Source of the DNA: Stappia sp. MMSF_3263
GTDB taxonomy: Bacteria > Pseudomonadota > Alphaproteobacteria > Rhizobiales > Stappiaceae
Length of the DNA: 64,000 bases
Direction: 5' to 3'
Assembly: GCF_030733745.1 (NCBI RefSeq)
Contig: NZ_JASHIK010000003.1
Span: 172,001-236,000 of the forward strand
The notes beneath the pieces were generated by a model. The model ran no database searches and was not told the DNA's origin. It worked only from the letters and a program-made list of their open reading frames with translations. The position numbers and the translations under genes are program-made. Below are positions 42,577-56,005 of this stretch, piece by piece (the stretch's first letter is position 1; each line of letters starts with the position of its first letter).

Positions 42577-44007
42577 TTAGCGCGGCAGGTTCGAACTGCC
42601 GGTCAGGTGCAGGTCGATGGCGCGCGCCGCCTGGCGACCCTCGCGGATCGCCCAGACGACCAGCGACTGACCGCGGCGCACGTCGCCGGCGGCGAAGACG
42701 CCATCGATCGTGGTCTTGTAGTCCTGCGTGTCGGCAAGGACATTGGCGCGGCCGTCACGGGCGATGGCGTCCCCCAGTTCGCCGAGATAGGTGCCCTCCA
42801 GGGGACCGGCGAAACCGATCGCGATCAGCACCAGCTCGGCCCGCAGGATGAACTCGGTTCCCTCGATCGGCCGGCGCTTCTCGTCGACGCGGGCGCATTT
42901 GACGCCGGTGACATGCCCGTCCTCTCCGACAATGGCGAGCGTTGCCGCCGCGAACTCCCGGTCGGCGCCCTCGGCCTGGGAGGAGGAGGTGCGCATCTTG
43001 GTCGGCCAGTAGGGCCAGATGTTGAGCTTGTCTTCCTTCTCCGGCGGACGCGGGCGGATGTCGAGCTGGGTGACGGACAGCGCGCCCTGGCGGAACGAGG
43101 TGCCGACGCAGTCCGAAGCGGTGTCGCCGCCGCCGATGACGACGACATGCTTGCCGCCGGCCCAGTAGGGCGGTTCGGCCGAGACGTCCTCGCCGCCGAC
43201 CCGCCGGTTCTGCTGAACCAGGAAGGGCATGGCGTACATGCTGCCCTGCAGGTCCATGCCCGGCAGTTCCGGATCGCGCGGACGCTCGGCGCCGCAGGTC
43301 AGGAGCACCGCGTCATGGCGGTGACGAAGCTCGTCGACGGTGATGTTGACGCCGACATTGGCGCCGTAATGGAACTCGACGCCCTCGCCCCGCATCTGCT
43401 CGACGCGGCGGTCGATATAGTGCTTCTCCATCTTGAAGTCGGGAATGCCGTAGCGCATCAACCCGCCGGCGCGCGGCTCGCGCTCGTAGACATGCACCGT
43501 GTGGCCGGCCCGGGCGAGCTGCTGGGCCGCGGCCATGCCGGCCGGGCCGGAGCCGACGACGGCGACGGTCTTGCCGGTGCGGAACGGCGCCGGCTCGGGT
43601 CGGATCCAGCCCTCGGACCAGGCCTTGTCGGCAATCGCCTGCTCGACCGTCTTGATCGCGACGGGCGCGTCCTCGAGGTTCAGCGTGCAGGCTTCCTCGC
43701 ACGGCGCCGGGCAGATGCGCCCGGTGAACTCGGGGAAGTTGTTGGTGGAGTGCAGGTTGCGCGCCGCCTCTTCCCAGTCGCCATTATAGACCAGGTCGTT
43801 CCAGTCGGGGATCTGGTTGTTGACCGGGCAGCCGACAGGACCGTGGCAATAGGGGATGCCACAGTCCATGCAGCGGGCCGCCTGGCGCTCGACTTCCTTG
43901 TCCTCGAGCGGCAGGGTGAACTCCCTGAAGTGACGGATGCGATCGGAGGCCGGCTGGTACTTCTGTTCCTGCCGGTCGATCTCGAGAAATCCGGTGACTT
44001 TTCCCAT
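42577..44007 (-). CDS. gltD: Glutamate synthase (NADPH) small subunit
   Basis: 476 residues. The N-terminal part has the Fe-S ligands '[20 protein letters not shown]' and '[14 protein letters not shown]'; two dinucleotide folds follow, '[20 protein letters not shown]' for FAD and '[13 protein letters not shown]' for NADPH, and '[20 protein letters not shown]' near the end. It feeds electrons from NADPH to GltB. It lies 14 bp after gltB in a two-gene operon that ends at the hairpin at 42490-42515. Confidence 0.96.
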   Translation of the reverse strand: MGKVTGFLEIDRQEQKYQPASDRIRHFREFTLPLEDKEVERQAARCMDCGIPYCHGPVGCPVNNQIPDWNDLVYNGDWEEAARNLHSTNNFPEFTGRICPAPCEEACTLNLEDAPVAIKTVEQAIADKAWSEGWIRPEPAPFRTGKTVAVVGSGPAGMAAAQQLARAGHTVHVYEREPRAGGLMRYGIPDFKMEKHYIDRRVEQMRGEGVEFHYGANVGVNITVDELRHRHDAVLLTCGAERPRDPELPGMDLQGSMYAMPFLVQQNRRVGGEDVSAEPPYWAGGKHVVVIGGGDTASDCVGTSFRQGALSVTQLDIRPRPPEKEDKLNIWPYWPTKMRTSSSQAEGADREFAAATLAIVGEDGHVTGVKCARVDEKRRPIEGTEFILRAELVLIAIGFAGPLEGTYLGELGDAIARDGRANVLADTQDYKTTIDGVFAAGDVRRGQSLVVWAIREGRQAARAIDLHLTGSSNLPR

Positions 44008-44021
44008 TTTGTCCGTCTCCC

Positions 44022-48755
<4,734 letters not shown>

Positions 48756-49421
48756 GTCTGCCCTCTTTCTCATCCCGTGCAGGGTCCGACCTTTCCCGTT
48801 CGGGTCGCGCTTCTTTCAAAAGAAGCCCGGCTCGTGCGGCGAACGGGCGGACGCCCTGACGCTGACCAGTGAAGCGGACCGTTCCCGGGTCCGCCTTTTC
48901 CGGCGGTGCCTCCACAAGGGAGATCCGCCCAATACCCCCCGGCGTCTGCCTGCCGGACCTGCCGGCCGTCATCGGCCGGTCCCTGTCGCCTGCCTCGCGG
49001 TTTTGCGTCCGGCTTTCGCCGGGCCGTCGACCCGCAGGTTCCAGGGCTCTTTTAACACATGCCGCGGCCGGTGTTCAGCCGTCCGTCCCGCCCGATACGG
49101 CGGAGCCGGGGCGCCGGCACAGCGCGGCCAGCCCCGGCCACGTTTCGGCGTTTCGCCAAAAGGGACAGTATTCCTGTCCTATCTGGCGGAGGCGCACAAT
49201 GCCAGATTTCCCGGGGGGGAGCAAGCGGCTTGCGCAAGGCCCGGCAACTATTTCTTGCGCCGGGCACGGGGGCTTTTGTCATTATCGCAACGCGGCGCGG
49301 CTGTCGCGAGCAAGAATGTGTCAAAGGGCCGCGCCGACCGACACCGGCGCCGCCGTGCCGGCGGCAGCGGCAAGGCCTGCGGCATCTTGCATGCGTGGCC
49401 GTCCTCGTCCTAGATCGGCAG
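48756..49421. other. 666-bp divergent gap between gltB and threonine aldolase
   Basis: This is the longest gap in the window. It should hold the gltBD promoter and that of the aldolase. Visible structure: a stem CTTCTT/AAGAAG at about 48810-48826, and GCGGACC/GGTCCGC at 48874-48894 followed by CTTTTC. On the minus strand both would lie in the gltB leader. The rest is GC-rich with no frame that has a ribosome site and conserved look; open frames there are out of register with known proteins. Confidence 0.45.
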
Positions 49422-50453
49422 ATGATATTCGCCAGCGACAATTGGGCGGGGGCATCGCAGCCGGTGATCGATGCGATGATCCGCCACAACACCGGATCGG
49501 CGCCAGCCTATGGCACCGATCCGCTCACCGAGCGCGTCACGTCGCGCTTTCGCGACATCTTCGAACATGACGTCACGGTGCTGTTCACCGCGACGGGGAC
49601 GGGCGCCAACGCGCTCGCCATGGCCGGCTGCGCCCGGCCGGCCGGGCTGGTCATGACCAGCACCACCGCGCATATCCATTGCGACGAGTGGGGGGCGACG
49701 GAGTTCTTCTCGCACGGCATGAAGATGGTTCCGGTGGCCACGGCCAAGGGCAAGATCTCGGCCGGCGACCTTGCGACAGAGATCGGAAAATATCCCGAGG
49801 GCAGCCGGTTCGGCGTGCCAGTGGCGCTGAGCCTGACCCAGGCGAGCGAATGCGGTACGGTCTACACGCCCGCCGAGGTCGCGGCGCTGACGGAGGCGGC
49901 GAAGGCGCGCGGCATGGTCTGCCACATGGACGGCGCGCGCTTTGCCAACGCGCTGGCGCATCTGGGCTGCACGCCGGCGGAGACGACCTGGAAGGCGGGC
50001 ATCGACATCCTCTCCTTCGGCGCCACCAAGAACGGCTGCTGGTGCGCCGAGGCCATGGTGGTGTTCAACCCGGACCGCCTGCGCGACCTGGCGACCCTGC
50101 GGGCGCGGGCCGGGCACCTTTTTTCCAAGTCGCGTTTCGTCGCCGCCCAGTTCGACGGCTATTTCGAGGGCGGCCACTGGCTGGACCTTGCCCGCCACGC
50201 CAACGAAATGGCGCGGCGCCTGTCGGAGGGGCTGGTGGCGGCCGGCCACGGGCTCGCCTATCCGACCGAGGCCAACGAGGTGTTTCCGCTGCTCGACCTT
50301 GCCACCATCGCGCGGCTGCGCGAGGCGGGTGCGGCGTTCTACGAATGGCCGGAAGCGGGCGAGGGCGAGGGACGCGTTGCCGTGCGCCTCGTCACGTCCT
50401 TCGCGACGCCCGAGGCCGATGTCGACCGGTTCGTGGAGATCGCCGGCGGCTGA
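49422..50453 (+). CDS. ltaE: Low-specificity threonine aldolase (PLP, beta-eliminating lyase family)
   Basis: 343 residues. It cleaves L-threonine/allo-threonine to glycine and acetaldehyde. The start 'MIFASDNWAGASQPVIDAM', 'YGTDPLTERVTSRF', 'FTATGTGANALAMAG', 'CHMDGARFANAL' and the PLP lysine K203 in 'DILSFGATKNGCWCAEA' are all family features. Only a weak ribosome site precedes ATG 49422, but the conserved N-terminus fixes the start; a frame back to 49059 adds 121 unrelated residues. It stands alone and is followed by a strong hairpin. Confidence 0.9.
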   Translation: MIFASDNWAGASQPVIDAMIRHNTGSAPAYGTDPLTERVTSRFRDIFEHDVTVLFTATGTGANALAMAGCARPAGLVMTSTTAHIHCDEWGATEFFSHGMKMVPVATAKGKISAGDLATEIGKYPEGSRFGVPVALSLTQASECGTVYTPAEVAALTEAAKARGMVCHMDGARFANALAHLGCTPAETTWKAGIDILSFGATKNGCWCAEAMVVFNPDRLRDLATLRARAGHLFSKSRFVAAQFDGYFEGGHWLDLARHANEMARRLSEGLVAAGHGLAYPTEANEVFPLLDLATIARLREAGAAFYEWPEAGEGEGRVAVRLVTSFATPEADVDRFVEIAGG

Positions 50454-50476
50454 GCGGCCAAGGTCACTTCAACAAA

Positions 50477-50504
50477 AAGCCGGCCGGGAGAACCCGGCCG
50501 GCTT
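50477..50504. terminator. Bidirectional terminator between ltaE and hsp20
   Basis: AAGCCGGCCGGG (50477-50488) pairs perfectly with CCCGGCCGGCTT (50493-50504) around AGAA, with an A5 tract upstream (T5 on the minus strand). It separates two convergent genes. Confidence 0.8.
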
Positions 50505-50547
50505 CGTCATTTCCAGGTGGCGCGATCCGCGCCGGGCGGGCAGTCGG

Positions 50548-51003
50548 TCAGTTGACCGTCGCCTCGATCTGGCGGCTCTCCCCGGAGCTCACGCCGATCT
50601 CGATCTTGCGCGGCTTCATCGCCTCGGGAATCTCGCGCACGAGATCGATATGCAGAAGGCCGTTCCTCAGGCTGGCGCCCTTGACCTCGACATGGTCGGC
50701 GAGCTGGAAGCGGCGCTCGAAGGCGCGGGCGGCGATGCCGCGATAAAGCACCTCGCCGGTCTCGGCTTCCTGGTTGCGCTCGCCCTTGATGGTGAGCACG
50801 TGCTCCTTGGCCTCGATTGTGAGGTCACTCTCGCCGAAACCGGCGACCGCCATGGAGATGCGATAGGCATTCTCGCCGGTGCGCTCGATGTTGTAGGGCG
50901 GATAGCTCGGCGTGTCCTGGGAAGAGGAAGTGTCGAGCATGGAGAGCAGCCGGTCGAAGCCGACGGTGGAACGGTAGAGCGGGCTGAAATCAAGATGACG
51001 CAT
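50548..51003 (-). CDS. Small heat-shock protein, Hsp20/IbpA family
   Basis: 151 residues. The alpha-crystallin domain (~35-130) shows 'YNIERTGENAYRISMAVAGF', 'SDLTIEAKEHVLTIKGER' and 'ADHVEVKGASLRNGLLHIDL'; the N-terminus 'MRHLDFSPLYRSTVGFDRLL' is that of IbpA-type class A rhizobial proteins. It holds unfolding proteins under heat stress. The 5' leader contains a ROSE-like UUGCU/AGAGGA element (see the regulatory entry). It lacks an IXI motif in the tail, though 'KIEIGV' may serve. Confidence 0.93.
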   Translation of the reverse strand: MRHLDFSPLYRSTVGFDRLLSMLDTSSSQDTPSYPPYNIERTGENAYRISMAVAGFGESDLTIEAKEHVLTIKGERNQEAETGEVLYRGIAARAFERRFQLADHVEVKGASLRNGLLHIDLVREIPEAMKPRKIEIGVSSGESRQIEATVN

Positions 51004-51100
51004 CGTATTGTCCTCTCACTGAGCAACAGGTGATGGGTTCGATCGTCCGGATCCTGCCGTCATGGCCAGGGGGACGACCCGTGCGCGGGCCCGGTAGCGG
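51004..51100 (-). promoter_or_regulatory. ROSE-like RNA thermometer candidate in the hsp20 leader
   Basis: On the minus strand the leader reads UUGCU (51026-51022) followed 6 nt later by AGAGGA (51016-51011), the ribosome site, and then the ATG at 51003. ROSE elements of rhizobial small-heat-shock genes mask AGGA with a conserved U(U/C)GCU in the last hairpin. Weak upstream stems (such as GATC/GATC) are possible. The limit at 51100 is approximate. Confidence 0.5.
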
Positions 51101-51328
51101 CGCCCGCAGACCTGAGATGGGGATGCCCGAAGGCGCCGTCAAGAGGGGCGCCGATGGCGGCGAAACGGCGGCGCCCGGCCATTGCGGAGATGCCGGATGG
51201 GGGAGGGAGCGGCAGCGATCCTGCAGATGAACGGCGGGTGAACGGGGCCTTCCGGTTCGGTTCACGGGAGCTGTCGCATTGTCGGGATGTCGAAACGGCG
51301 CCGATGCGCCCAACCAGGAGACAGACCG
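51101..51328. other. Rest of the divergent gap between hsp20 and the small secreted protein
   Basis: Together with the ROSE-like leader this makes a 325-bp gap. It is GC-rich and should contain the two divergent promoters. I see no clear heat-shock promoter and no supported small gene. Confidence 0.35.
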
Positions 51329-51721
51329 ATGAGGACCTCGCTTTTCGCCGCCGCCGCTCTCGGCTTCGTTCTTTCCATCTCCGGCGCCCAGGCGCTCGAT
51401 GCGCGTGCCGGCAAGACCCCCGCCGCGACGCCGGCCTCCGCCTCCGTGGAAATCCAGCTCGTCGGCCATCGCCGCGGCCCGGGCTACCGTGCCCACCGCC
51501 TTGGCCCGCGCCAGATCGCCCGCCGCCTGCATCGCCAGGGCTACAAGCGGATCGGGAACCTGCGCCCGCGCGGCGATGTTTATGTCGTCCGTGCGCATGG
51601 CCGCCGCGGCGTGCCGCAGCGCCTCGTGGTCGATGCCTATTCGGGCCGGGTGGTCGGACGCACGGTCGTCGGCTGGGGTGGTCGCGGCGGTCGGGGTCAT
51701 GGTGGCTGGGGCCGCTGGTAA
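51329..51721 (+). CDS. Small secreted basic protein, possibly PepSY-like
   Basis: 130 residues. A Sec signal peptide ends at 'SGAQA' (residue ~22). The mature part is Arg/Gly/His-rich; 'RQIARRLHRQGYKRIGNLR' followed by 'VYVVRAHGRRGVPQRLVVDA' and 'YSGRVVG' has the outline of a PepSY-type repeat (helix, two strands, 'vda.tG.v'). The C-terminus is Gly/Arg/Trp-rich ('GWGGRGGRGHGGWGRW'). A periplasmic role is likely; the function is not known. AGGAG lies 9 nt before ATG 51329; an upstream ATG at 51287 would spoil the signal. Confidence 0.65.
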   Translation: MRTSLFAAAALGFVLSISGAQALDARAGKTPAATPASASVEIQLVGHRRGPGYRAHRLGPRQIARRLHRQGYKRIGNLRPRGDVYVVRAHGRRGVPQRLVVDAYSGRVVGRTVVGWGGRGGRGHGGWGRW

Positions 51722-51919
51722 GGCTCCCCGCGACAGCCATCTTTCCGCCAGCAAGAACGGGCCGCCGGAGTTGAGCCGGCGGTCCCGCTCCTGTAAGAGA
51801 AACGGGAGCTTCCGGTTTCGGCCGGACCGGTCGGTCCCGGAGGCTGGCCCGGCTCCACGGGCCGCTTGCAACGATCAGGGTGGACGCGCCGACGTCCTCA
51901 GGACGAAAGCGCCTTGGCC

Positions 51920-52909
51920 ATGGACCTTTTCGATCATCCGGAAAACCCGATCCCGGCAGGCGGCATCTGCGCGAGCGTGACCACACGCGACGGCGTCCGC
52001 CTGCGCACCGCACGCTGGATGCCGGACCGGGGCCCCCTGAGGGGCACGGTGACGCTGCTGCAGGGCCGCGCCGAATTCATCGAGAAGTATTTCGAGACGA
52101 TCAGCGATCTGAGGGCGCGCGGCTTCGCCGTGGTGACGTTCGACTGGCGCGGGCAGGGCGGATCGCAGCGGCTGCTGTCGAACCCCCGTCGCGGCCATGT
52201 CGACGATTTTTCCGATTATGTCACGGATCTCGAACATGTGATGCGCGAGGTGTCGCTCGCCTGCATGCCGGGGCCGCATCACCTGCTTGCCCATTCGACT
52301 GGCGGGGCCATCGCGCTGCTGGCGGCCGGACGCCTCAGGACCCAGGTCGAGCGGGCCGTGCTGTCGGCGCCGCTGATCGGGCTCGGCAGGATCGGTGGAA
52401 AGCTGCCGCAAAAGGTCATCTGCCCGTTGGCAAGCACGCTGTCGGCCTTCGGCCTCGGCCAGGCATTCGTGCCCGGCGGCAAGGAAAAGCTGGAGATGAC
52501 GTTCGAAACCAACCCGCTGACGTCGGATGCGGCGCGGTTTCACCGCAACGAAGCCGTCCTGTCGGCCTATCCGCATCTGGAAATCGGGGCGCCGACGATC
52601 GACTGGCTGGCCTCGGCCTGCCGTACGATGAACCGCTTCATGGCGCCGGACTTCGGCCCGTCCATGTCGCTGCCGGTGCTCATCGTCGCCTCGACCGGCG
52701 ACGGGATCGTGTCCACGCGCGCTGCCGAGCGCTTCGCCCGCCAGACGCGCTCCGCACGCTTCCTGGAGATCGCCGGCGCGCGCCACGAGCTGCTGATGGA
52801 GGACGATCTTTATCGCGACCAGTTCCTGGCCGCGTTCGACGCCTTTGTCGGGGACGGGCCGGTCGCCGGACGGCCGGGACGCTCCGAGCCGGCTGTTCCG
52901 TCGTCCTAG
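51920..52909 (+). CDS. Alpha/beta hydrolase, lysophospholipase-like
   Basis: 329 residues, no signal peptide. 'VTLLQGRAEFIEKYFETISD' and 'FDWRGQGGSQRLL' match the PldB/monoglyceride-lipase group. The nucleophile is S126 in 'LLAHSTGGAIALL' (usually GHSMGG); an Asp in 'VASTGDGIVS' and a His in 'AGARHELLME' complete the triad. Lysophospholipid or monoacylglycerol hydrolysis is probable. ATG 51920 starts the conserved part. It converges on the Imm5-like gene, with 10 bp between stops. Confidence 0.85.
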   Translation: MDLFDHPENPIPAGGICASVTTRDGVRLRTARWMPDRGPLRGTVTLLQGRAEFIEKYFETISDLRARGFAVVTFDWRGQGGSQRLLSNPRRGHVDDFSDYVTDLEHVMREVSLACMPGPHHLLAHSTGGAIALLAAGRLRTQVERAVLSAPLIGLGRIGGKLPQKVICPLASTLSAFGLGQAFVPGGKEKLEMTFETNPLTSDAARFHRNEAVLSAYPHLEIGAPTIDWLASACRTMNRFMAPDFGPSMSLPVLIVASTGDGIVSTRAAERFARQTRSARFLEIAGARHELLMEDDLYRDQFLAAFDAFVGDGPVAGRPGRSEPAVPSS

Positions 52910-52919
52910 GGTCCTGACC

Positions 52920-53477
52920 CTAGGACGTGGGATCTTCCCTCGGCACCGGCCCGCGAACGGCGCGATCCAGCTCGCGCATCAATTCTCCAACGCGGCCACC
53001 TCCGGGCGGGGCGGCGGGATAGCGGCGCAGCACGCTTGCCAAGAGGGGTGTCGCCAGGTCCCGGAGCGCCGCCAAATCGCCGTCTGCCTCTCCTTCACCC
53101 GACAGTTCGATCGCGTGTGCGGCATGGGCGGCGGATCCGAGAATGTGTTTGACCTGGTTCGGATCGGCGAGGGGGTGCAGGTAAGCCGCGCCGGCCGCGG
53201 CTGCGGCTGCACGGGCCACCTCGCCGGCGGCGATCCCGCCCGTATCGGTGACCTCCCTGGCTGACCGCAGCGCCGCCCAGGCGCACTCGCGCAGCAGCCT
53301 GCTCCGCCTGGCGCCATTCGCGAATGCCCAAGCCGCTTCAACCGCCGCGCCCGGACGCATGTCGGCCGGCTCGCGGGCTTCGAAGACCGGAAGAACCAGG
53401 CGCGTGCAGGCGACCGCGTAAGCGGCGACCGCACGCAATTCGTCAAGGCCAAGTTCGATCCGCGTGTCCTGTGTCAT
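52920..53477 (-). CDS. Imm5-like putative immunity protein
   Basis: 185 residues, almost wholly alpha-helical and very rich in Ala ('AARAAAAAAGAAYLHPLADP'). The segments 'VACTRLVLPVFEAREPADMR', 'AAVEAAWAFANGARRS' and 'HILGSAAHAAHAIEL' match the Imm-5-like 'putative immunity protein' family, in which pairs of helices repeat. Family members were named by toxin-locus association, but many are solitary, as here: no toxin gene is adjacent. It may have another helical-scaffold role. ATG 53477 was chosen as the start of the conserved region. Confidence 0.6.
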   Translation of the reverse strand: MTQDTRIELGLDELRAVAAYAVACTRLVLPVFEAREPADMRPGAAVEAAWAFANGARRSRLLRECAWAALRSAREVTDTGGIAAGEVARAAAAAAGAAYLHPLADPNQVKHILGSAAHAAHAIELSGEGEADGDLAALRDLATPLLASVLRRYPAAPPGGGRVGELMRELDRAVRGPVPREDPTS

Positions 53478-53590
53478 CGTGCACCGCCAGGACCGTTGCA
53501 TCCGGTCTTGCCGACCGGACGCTCATGACCATCGCAAGGGGACGCCCGCGCCACCGTGTGACGAGATTGCCGGTCGTGCTTCCTCACGCT

Positions 53591-54382
53591 TCAGACAGCG
53601 GCTCCGGCGAGCATCGCCAGCACCTTGTCGTGCAGGCGGCGATCGCCGGTGGCGAGGATCTGTCCGCCTTTGGCCGGCGAACCGCCGTTCCAGTTGGTGA
53701 CCACGCCGCCGGCCCCCTCGATGATCGGCGCCAGGGCGACGATGTCATAGGGCTGCAGCCCGGTCTCGATGACGAGGTCGACCTGGCCGCTGGCCAGCAT
53801 GCAGTAGCCGTAGCAGTCGGTGCCGTAACGGGCGGTGCGCACCGTACGCTCGATTTCCAGGTAGACGTCGCGCTCGGCACCCTGGAACAGGCCCGGATGG
53901 GTGGTGCAGATGATCGCGTCGGACAGGCTGGCGCAACCGCGCGTCTTCAGCTCGCGGCGGCTGCCGCCGCGCGACAGCCAGGCCGAGCGGCGATCGCCAT
54001 AAAAGCGTTCGCCGACATAGGGTTGGTCCATGACGCCGAAGACCGGCTCGCCATGCCTGTTCAGCCCGATCAGGGTGCCCCAGGTGGGCAGCCCGCAGAT
54101 GAAGGCGCGGGTGCCGTCGATAGGATCGAGAACCCATACGTGCTCGGCATCGAGGCGCACATTGCCGTGTTCCTCGCCAAGGATGCCGTGATGGGGATAG
54201 TCCGCCTCGATCAGTTCGCGGATCGCCGTTTCGCCGGCCCGGTCGGCGATGGTGACAGGATCGAAACCGCCCTGTTCCTTGTTGCCTACCGAAAGGTCGG
54301 TGCGGAAATGCGGCAGGATCGCCTCCGCCGAGGCGGTGCAGAGCCGGTCGGCGAACGCGGCAAGGTCTTCGGTTTCGAGCAT
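53591..54382 (-). CDS. hisN: Histidinol-phosphatase, inositol-monophosphatase type
   Basis: 263 residues. The IMPase metal/catalytic motifs are 'FDPVTIADRAGE', E70/E71 in 'GILGEEHGNV', 'WVLDPIDGTRAF' (D86, D89) and 'GLQPYDIVALAPIIEGAGG' near the C-terminus. The variants 'GTRAFICGLPTWGTLIGL' and 'YGTDCYGYCMLASGQVD' are those of the HisN histidinol-phosphatases rather than of SuhB. It would provide the dephosphorylation step of histidine synthesis. AAGGA precedes ATG 54382. A candidate sRNA of the suhB motif type lies in the gap upstream. Confidence 0.85.
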   Translation of the reverse strand: MLETEDLAAFADRLCTASAEAILPHFRTDLSVGNKEQGGFDPVTIADRAGETAIRELIEADYPHHGILGEEHGNVRLDAEHVWVLDPIDGTRAFICGLPTWGTLIGLNRHGEPVFGVMDQPYVGERFYGDRRSAWLSRGGSRRELKTRGCASLSDAIICTTHPGLFQGAERDVYLEIERTVRTARYGTDCYGYCMLASGQVDLVIETGLQPYDIVALAPIIEGAGGVVTNWNGGSPAKGGQILATGDRRLHDKVLAMLAGAAV

Positions 54383-54649
54383 CGGGAACGGTTCCTTCGG
54401 ATCCTGCCGGTTTGCCGCGTCGTACAGCTTCGGGGGATGGCGCGCGTCGCGGCGTGGCGGGCTTGGCAAGAGTGCGGATGTGGCGCGAAAAGCGGCAACT
54501 GCCTGATCGAGCCTCTTTTTAAGCAGCGCGGCGCGGCGAAGTCGAGCGGAAATCCGCCCAAGGGCAATTTTATCAAGGAGATTTAGTAAAGATTATCTCA
54601 TTGAAATATATGAGTTTTCCAAAAATATACAGCCGAATTTACCGCGAGA
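54383..54649. other. First part of the 468-bp gap upstream of hisN
   Basis: The stretch 54540-54650 is strikingly AT-rich for this genome and must contain the hisN promoter (minus strand) and elements of the plus-strand sRNA unit. A small hairpin CTCAT/ATGAG occurs near 54598-54615. No protein-coding frame with a ribosome site was found here; frames that start at ATG in this region have no family likeness. Confidence 0.4.
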
Positions 54650-54692
54650 ATCGAATTTCGATATTGACTTTTGTGCGCCGCGATGGAAACTT
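54650..54692 (+). promoter_or_regulatory. Candidate sRNA promoter with adjacent palindrome
   Basis: ATCGAATTTCGAT (54650-54662) is a perfect 13-nt palindrome directly before TTGACT (54664-54669), which with AAACTT (54687-54692) at 17-bp spacing forms a plausible promoter. The start of the RNA would be near 54699. Confidence 0.4.
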
Positions 54693-54698
54693 GTTGCA

Positions 54699-54786
54699 GT
54701 GCGATATGGCTTGCCAGATCGCGCCGCCCTCCTTGGGCGTTTCCTCCCTAGACTCGGGCCGCCTCGCAAGAGTGCGGCCCTTTTTT
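54699..54786 (+). ncRNA. Candidate trans-acting sRNA, suhB/alpha-r14-like, with two anti-Shine-Dalgarno motifs
   Basis: The ~88-nt unit has hairpin 1 CGCCC(TCCTT)GGGCG at 54725-54739 (positions approximate to a base or two), a single-stranded TTTCCTCCCTAG, and a terminator hairpin. CUCCUU in the loop and CCUCCC in the linker are complementary to ribosome sites. Alphaproteobacterial suhB-motif (alpha-r14, NfeR1) sRNAs share CCUCC motifs in loops and a 3' terminator, and are often found near IMPase genes. No protein frame is present. The 5' end is inferred. Confidence 0.55.
54756..54786 (+). terminator. Strong Rho-independent terminator of the candidate sRNA
   Basis: GGGCCGC (54756-54762) and GCGGCCC (54774-54780) flank an inner CTC-GCAA-GAG stem with a GCAA tetraloop and one bulged T, followed by six T at 54781-54786. 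No plus-strand protein gene precedes it within 1.8 kb, which itself argues for a non-coding transcript. Confidence 0.85.
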
Positions 54787-54850
54787 CTTGGATTCTCCGC
54801 TCTCCTGTTGGCGTCGTGCTGGATGCCGGGAAATTCGCCCGGCGGCCCCG

Positions 54851-55741
54851 CTATTCGGCGGCAAGCGCGTCGGGGATCAGGCCGGCGTCGGGCAGGGCGA
54901 CCAGCGCCTCGTTGAAGCGGGCAAGGTCGGCGGCGAACGCCTCGAAGCCGGAATTGCGGTCGGTGCGCGCCTCGTCCATGTAGAGGCTGCGGTTGATCTC
55001 CACCTGCAGCGCATGCAAGCCCTTGGCAGGGCGGCCGTAATGCTCGGTGATGAAGCCGCCGGCATAGGGCTTGTTGCGCGCAACGGTGTAGCCCATGTCG
55101 CGCAGGATCTCCGTCGCCCGGTCGACCAGGGCAAGCGCGCAACTGGTGCCGTAGCGATCGCCCAGGATGAAATCGGGGCGCGGCCCGTTGTCGCTGCTGC
55201 GGATCGTCGAGGGCATCGAATGGCAGTCGACCAGCACCGCATAGCCGAAATTCACATGGGTTCTGGCAAGCAGCCGGCGCAGGGTGAGGTGATAGGGCTT
55301 GTAGATCGTCTCGATGCGGTCGAGCGCCTCGCGCACCGACATGCGCCCGCGATAGATCTCCTGGGCCTCCCCGACGACACGGGCGATGGTGCCGAGGCCT
55401 CCGGCGACCCGGATCGACCGGCTGTTGGCATAGGCGGGCAGGCGGTCCTCGTACATCTTCGGATCGAGTTCGTAGGGCTCGCGGTTGACGTCCAGATAGG
55501 CGCGCGGGAAGCAGGCCCGCAGGAGCGGTGCGCCAAGCCCGGTGACGCCGGAAAACAGCTCGTCGACGAAGGCGTCCTCGGACCTGCGGATGGCGAGGCG
55601 GTCGAGGCGCGAGGCGTTCAGGAACGCTTCGGGATAGTGCCGGCCCGAATGGGGCGAGTTGAACACGAAGGGAACGTGTTGCTCGGCGGGATGCAGGACT
55701 TCGAAGGCTTCCATGTCCTCGAACCCGCTGACGACCTGCAT
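54851..55741 (-). CDS. N-formylglutamate amidohydrolase family protein
   Basis: 296 residues of the HutG2-type fold. 'VPFVFNSPHSGRHYPEAFL' near the N-terminus, 'ACFPRAYLDVNREPYELDP' and 'LVDCHSMPSTIRSSDNGPRP' are the family's conserved metal and substrate segments; 'YAGGFITEHYGRPAKGLHAL' and 'QVEINRSLYMDEAR' follow. It would hydrolyse N-formyl-L-glutamate to formate and glutamate. No hut genes are nearby, so the physiological substrate is open. A second family member starts at 63524. The gene is divergent from cpdR, an arrangement seen in rhizobia. Confidence 0.87.
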   Translation of the reverse strand: MQVVSGFEDMEAFEVLHPAEQHVPFVFNSPHSGRHYPEAFLNASRLDRLAIRRSEDAFVDELFSGVTGLGAPLLRACFPRAYLDVNREPYELDPKMYEDRLPAYANSRSIRVAGGLGTIARVVGEAQEIYRGRMSVREALDRIETIYKPYHLTLRRLLARTHVNFGYAVLVDCHSMPSTIRSSDNGPRPDFILGDRYGTSCALALVDRATEILRDMGYTVARNKPYAGGFITEHYGRPAKGLHALQVEINRSLYMDEARTDRNSGFEAFAADLARFNEALVALPDAGLIPDALAAE

Positions 55742-56005
55742 GATCCGCCTTCTCCGAATGTCCCGACTGTCGTGCGCTTGCACGAATTCCCTATTAGTCC
55801 CCGAATCGCGGTTAATGTCCACATGCCCGGTGGGTAACGCGGGGCGCCCGCGGACCGATCGTCGCTTTCACTGGATGTTTACCGCCTTTCGGCCTTATAA
55901 CCGTCGAAGGGAATGTGCCAAAACGGGATATGGCAAGCATCGCCGGGCCGGCGTGACCGGGCACAGCACACGGGACGCCGCCCTGGGCGGGATGGACAAG
56001 ACGAG

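Noticed and set aside
48874..48900. Plus-strand terminator upstream of gltB
   Set aside because: The 7-bp stem is weak, and there is no plus-strand gene before it; it is listed only as leader structure of the gap.
55838..55852. Hairpin CGCGGG-GCG-CCCGCG between the amidohydrolase and cpdR
   Set aside because: A 6-bp GC stem with no T-run is expected by chance at this base composition.
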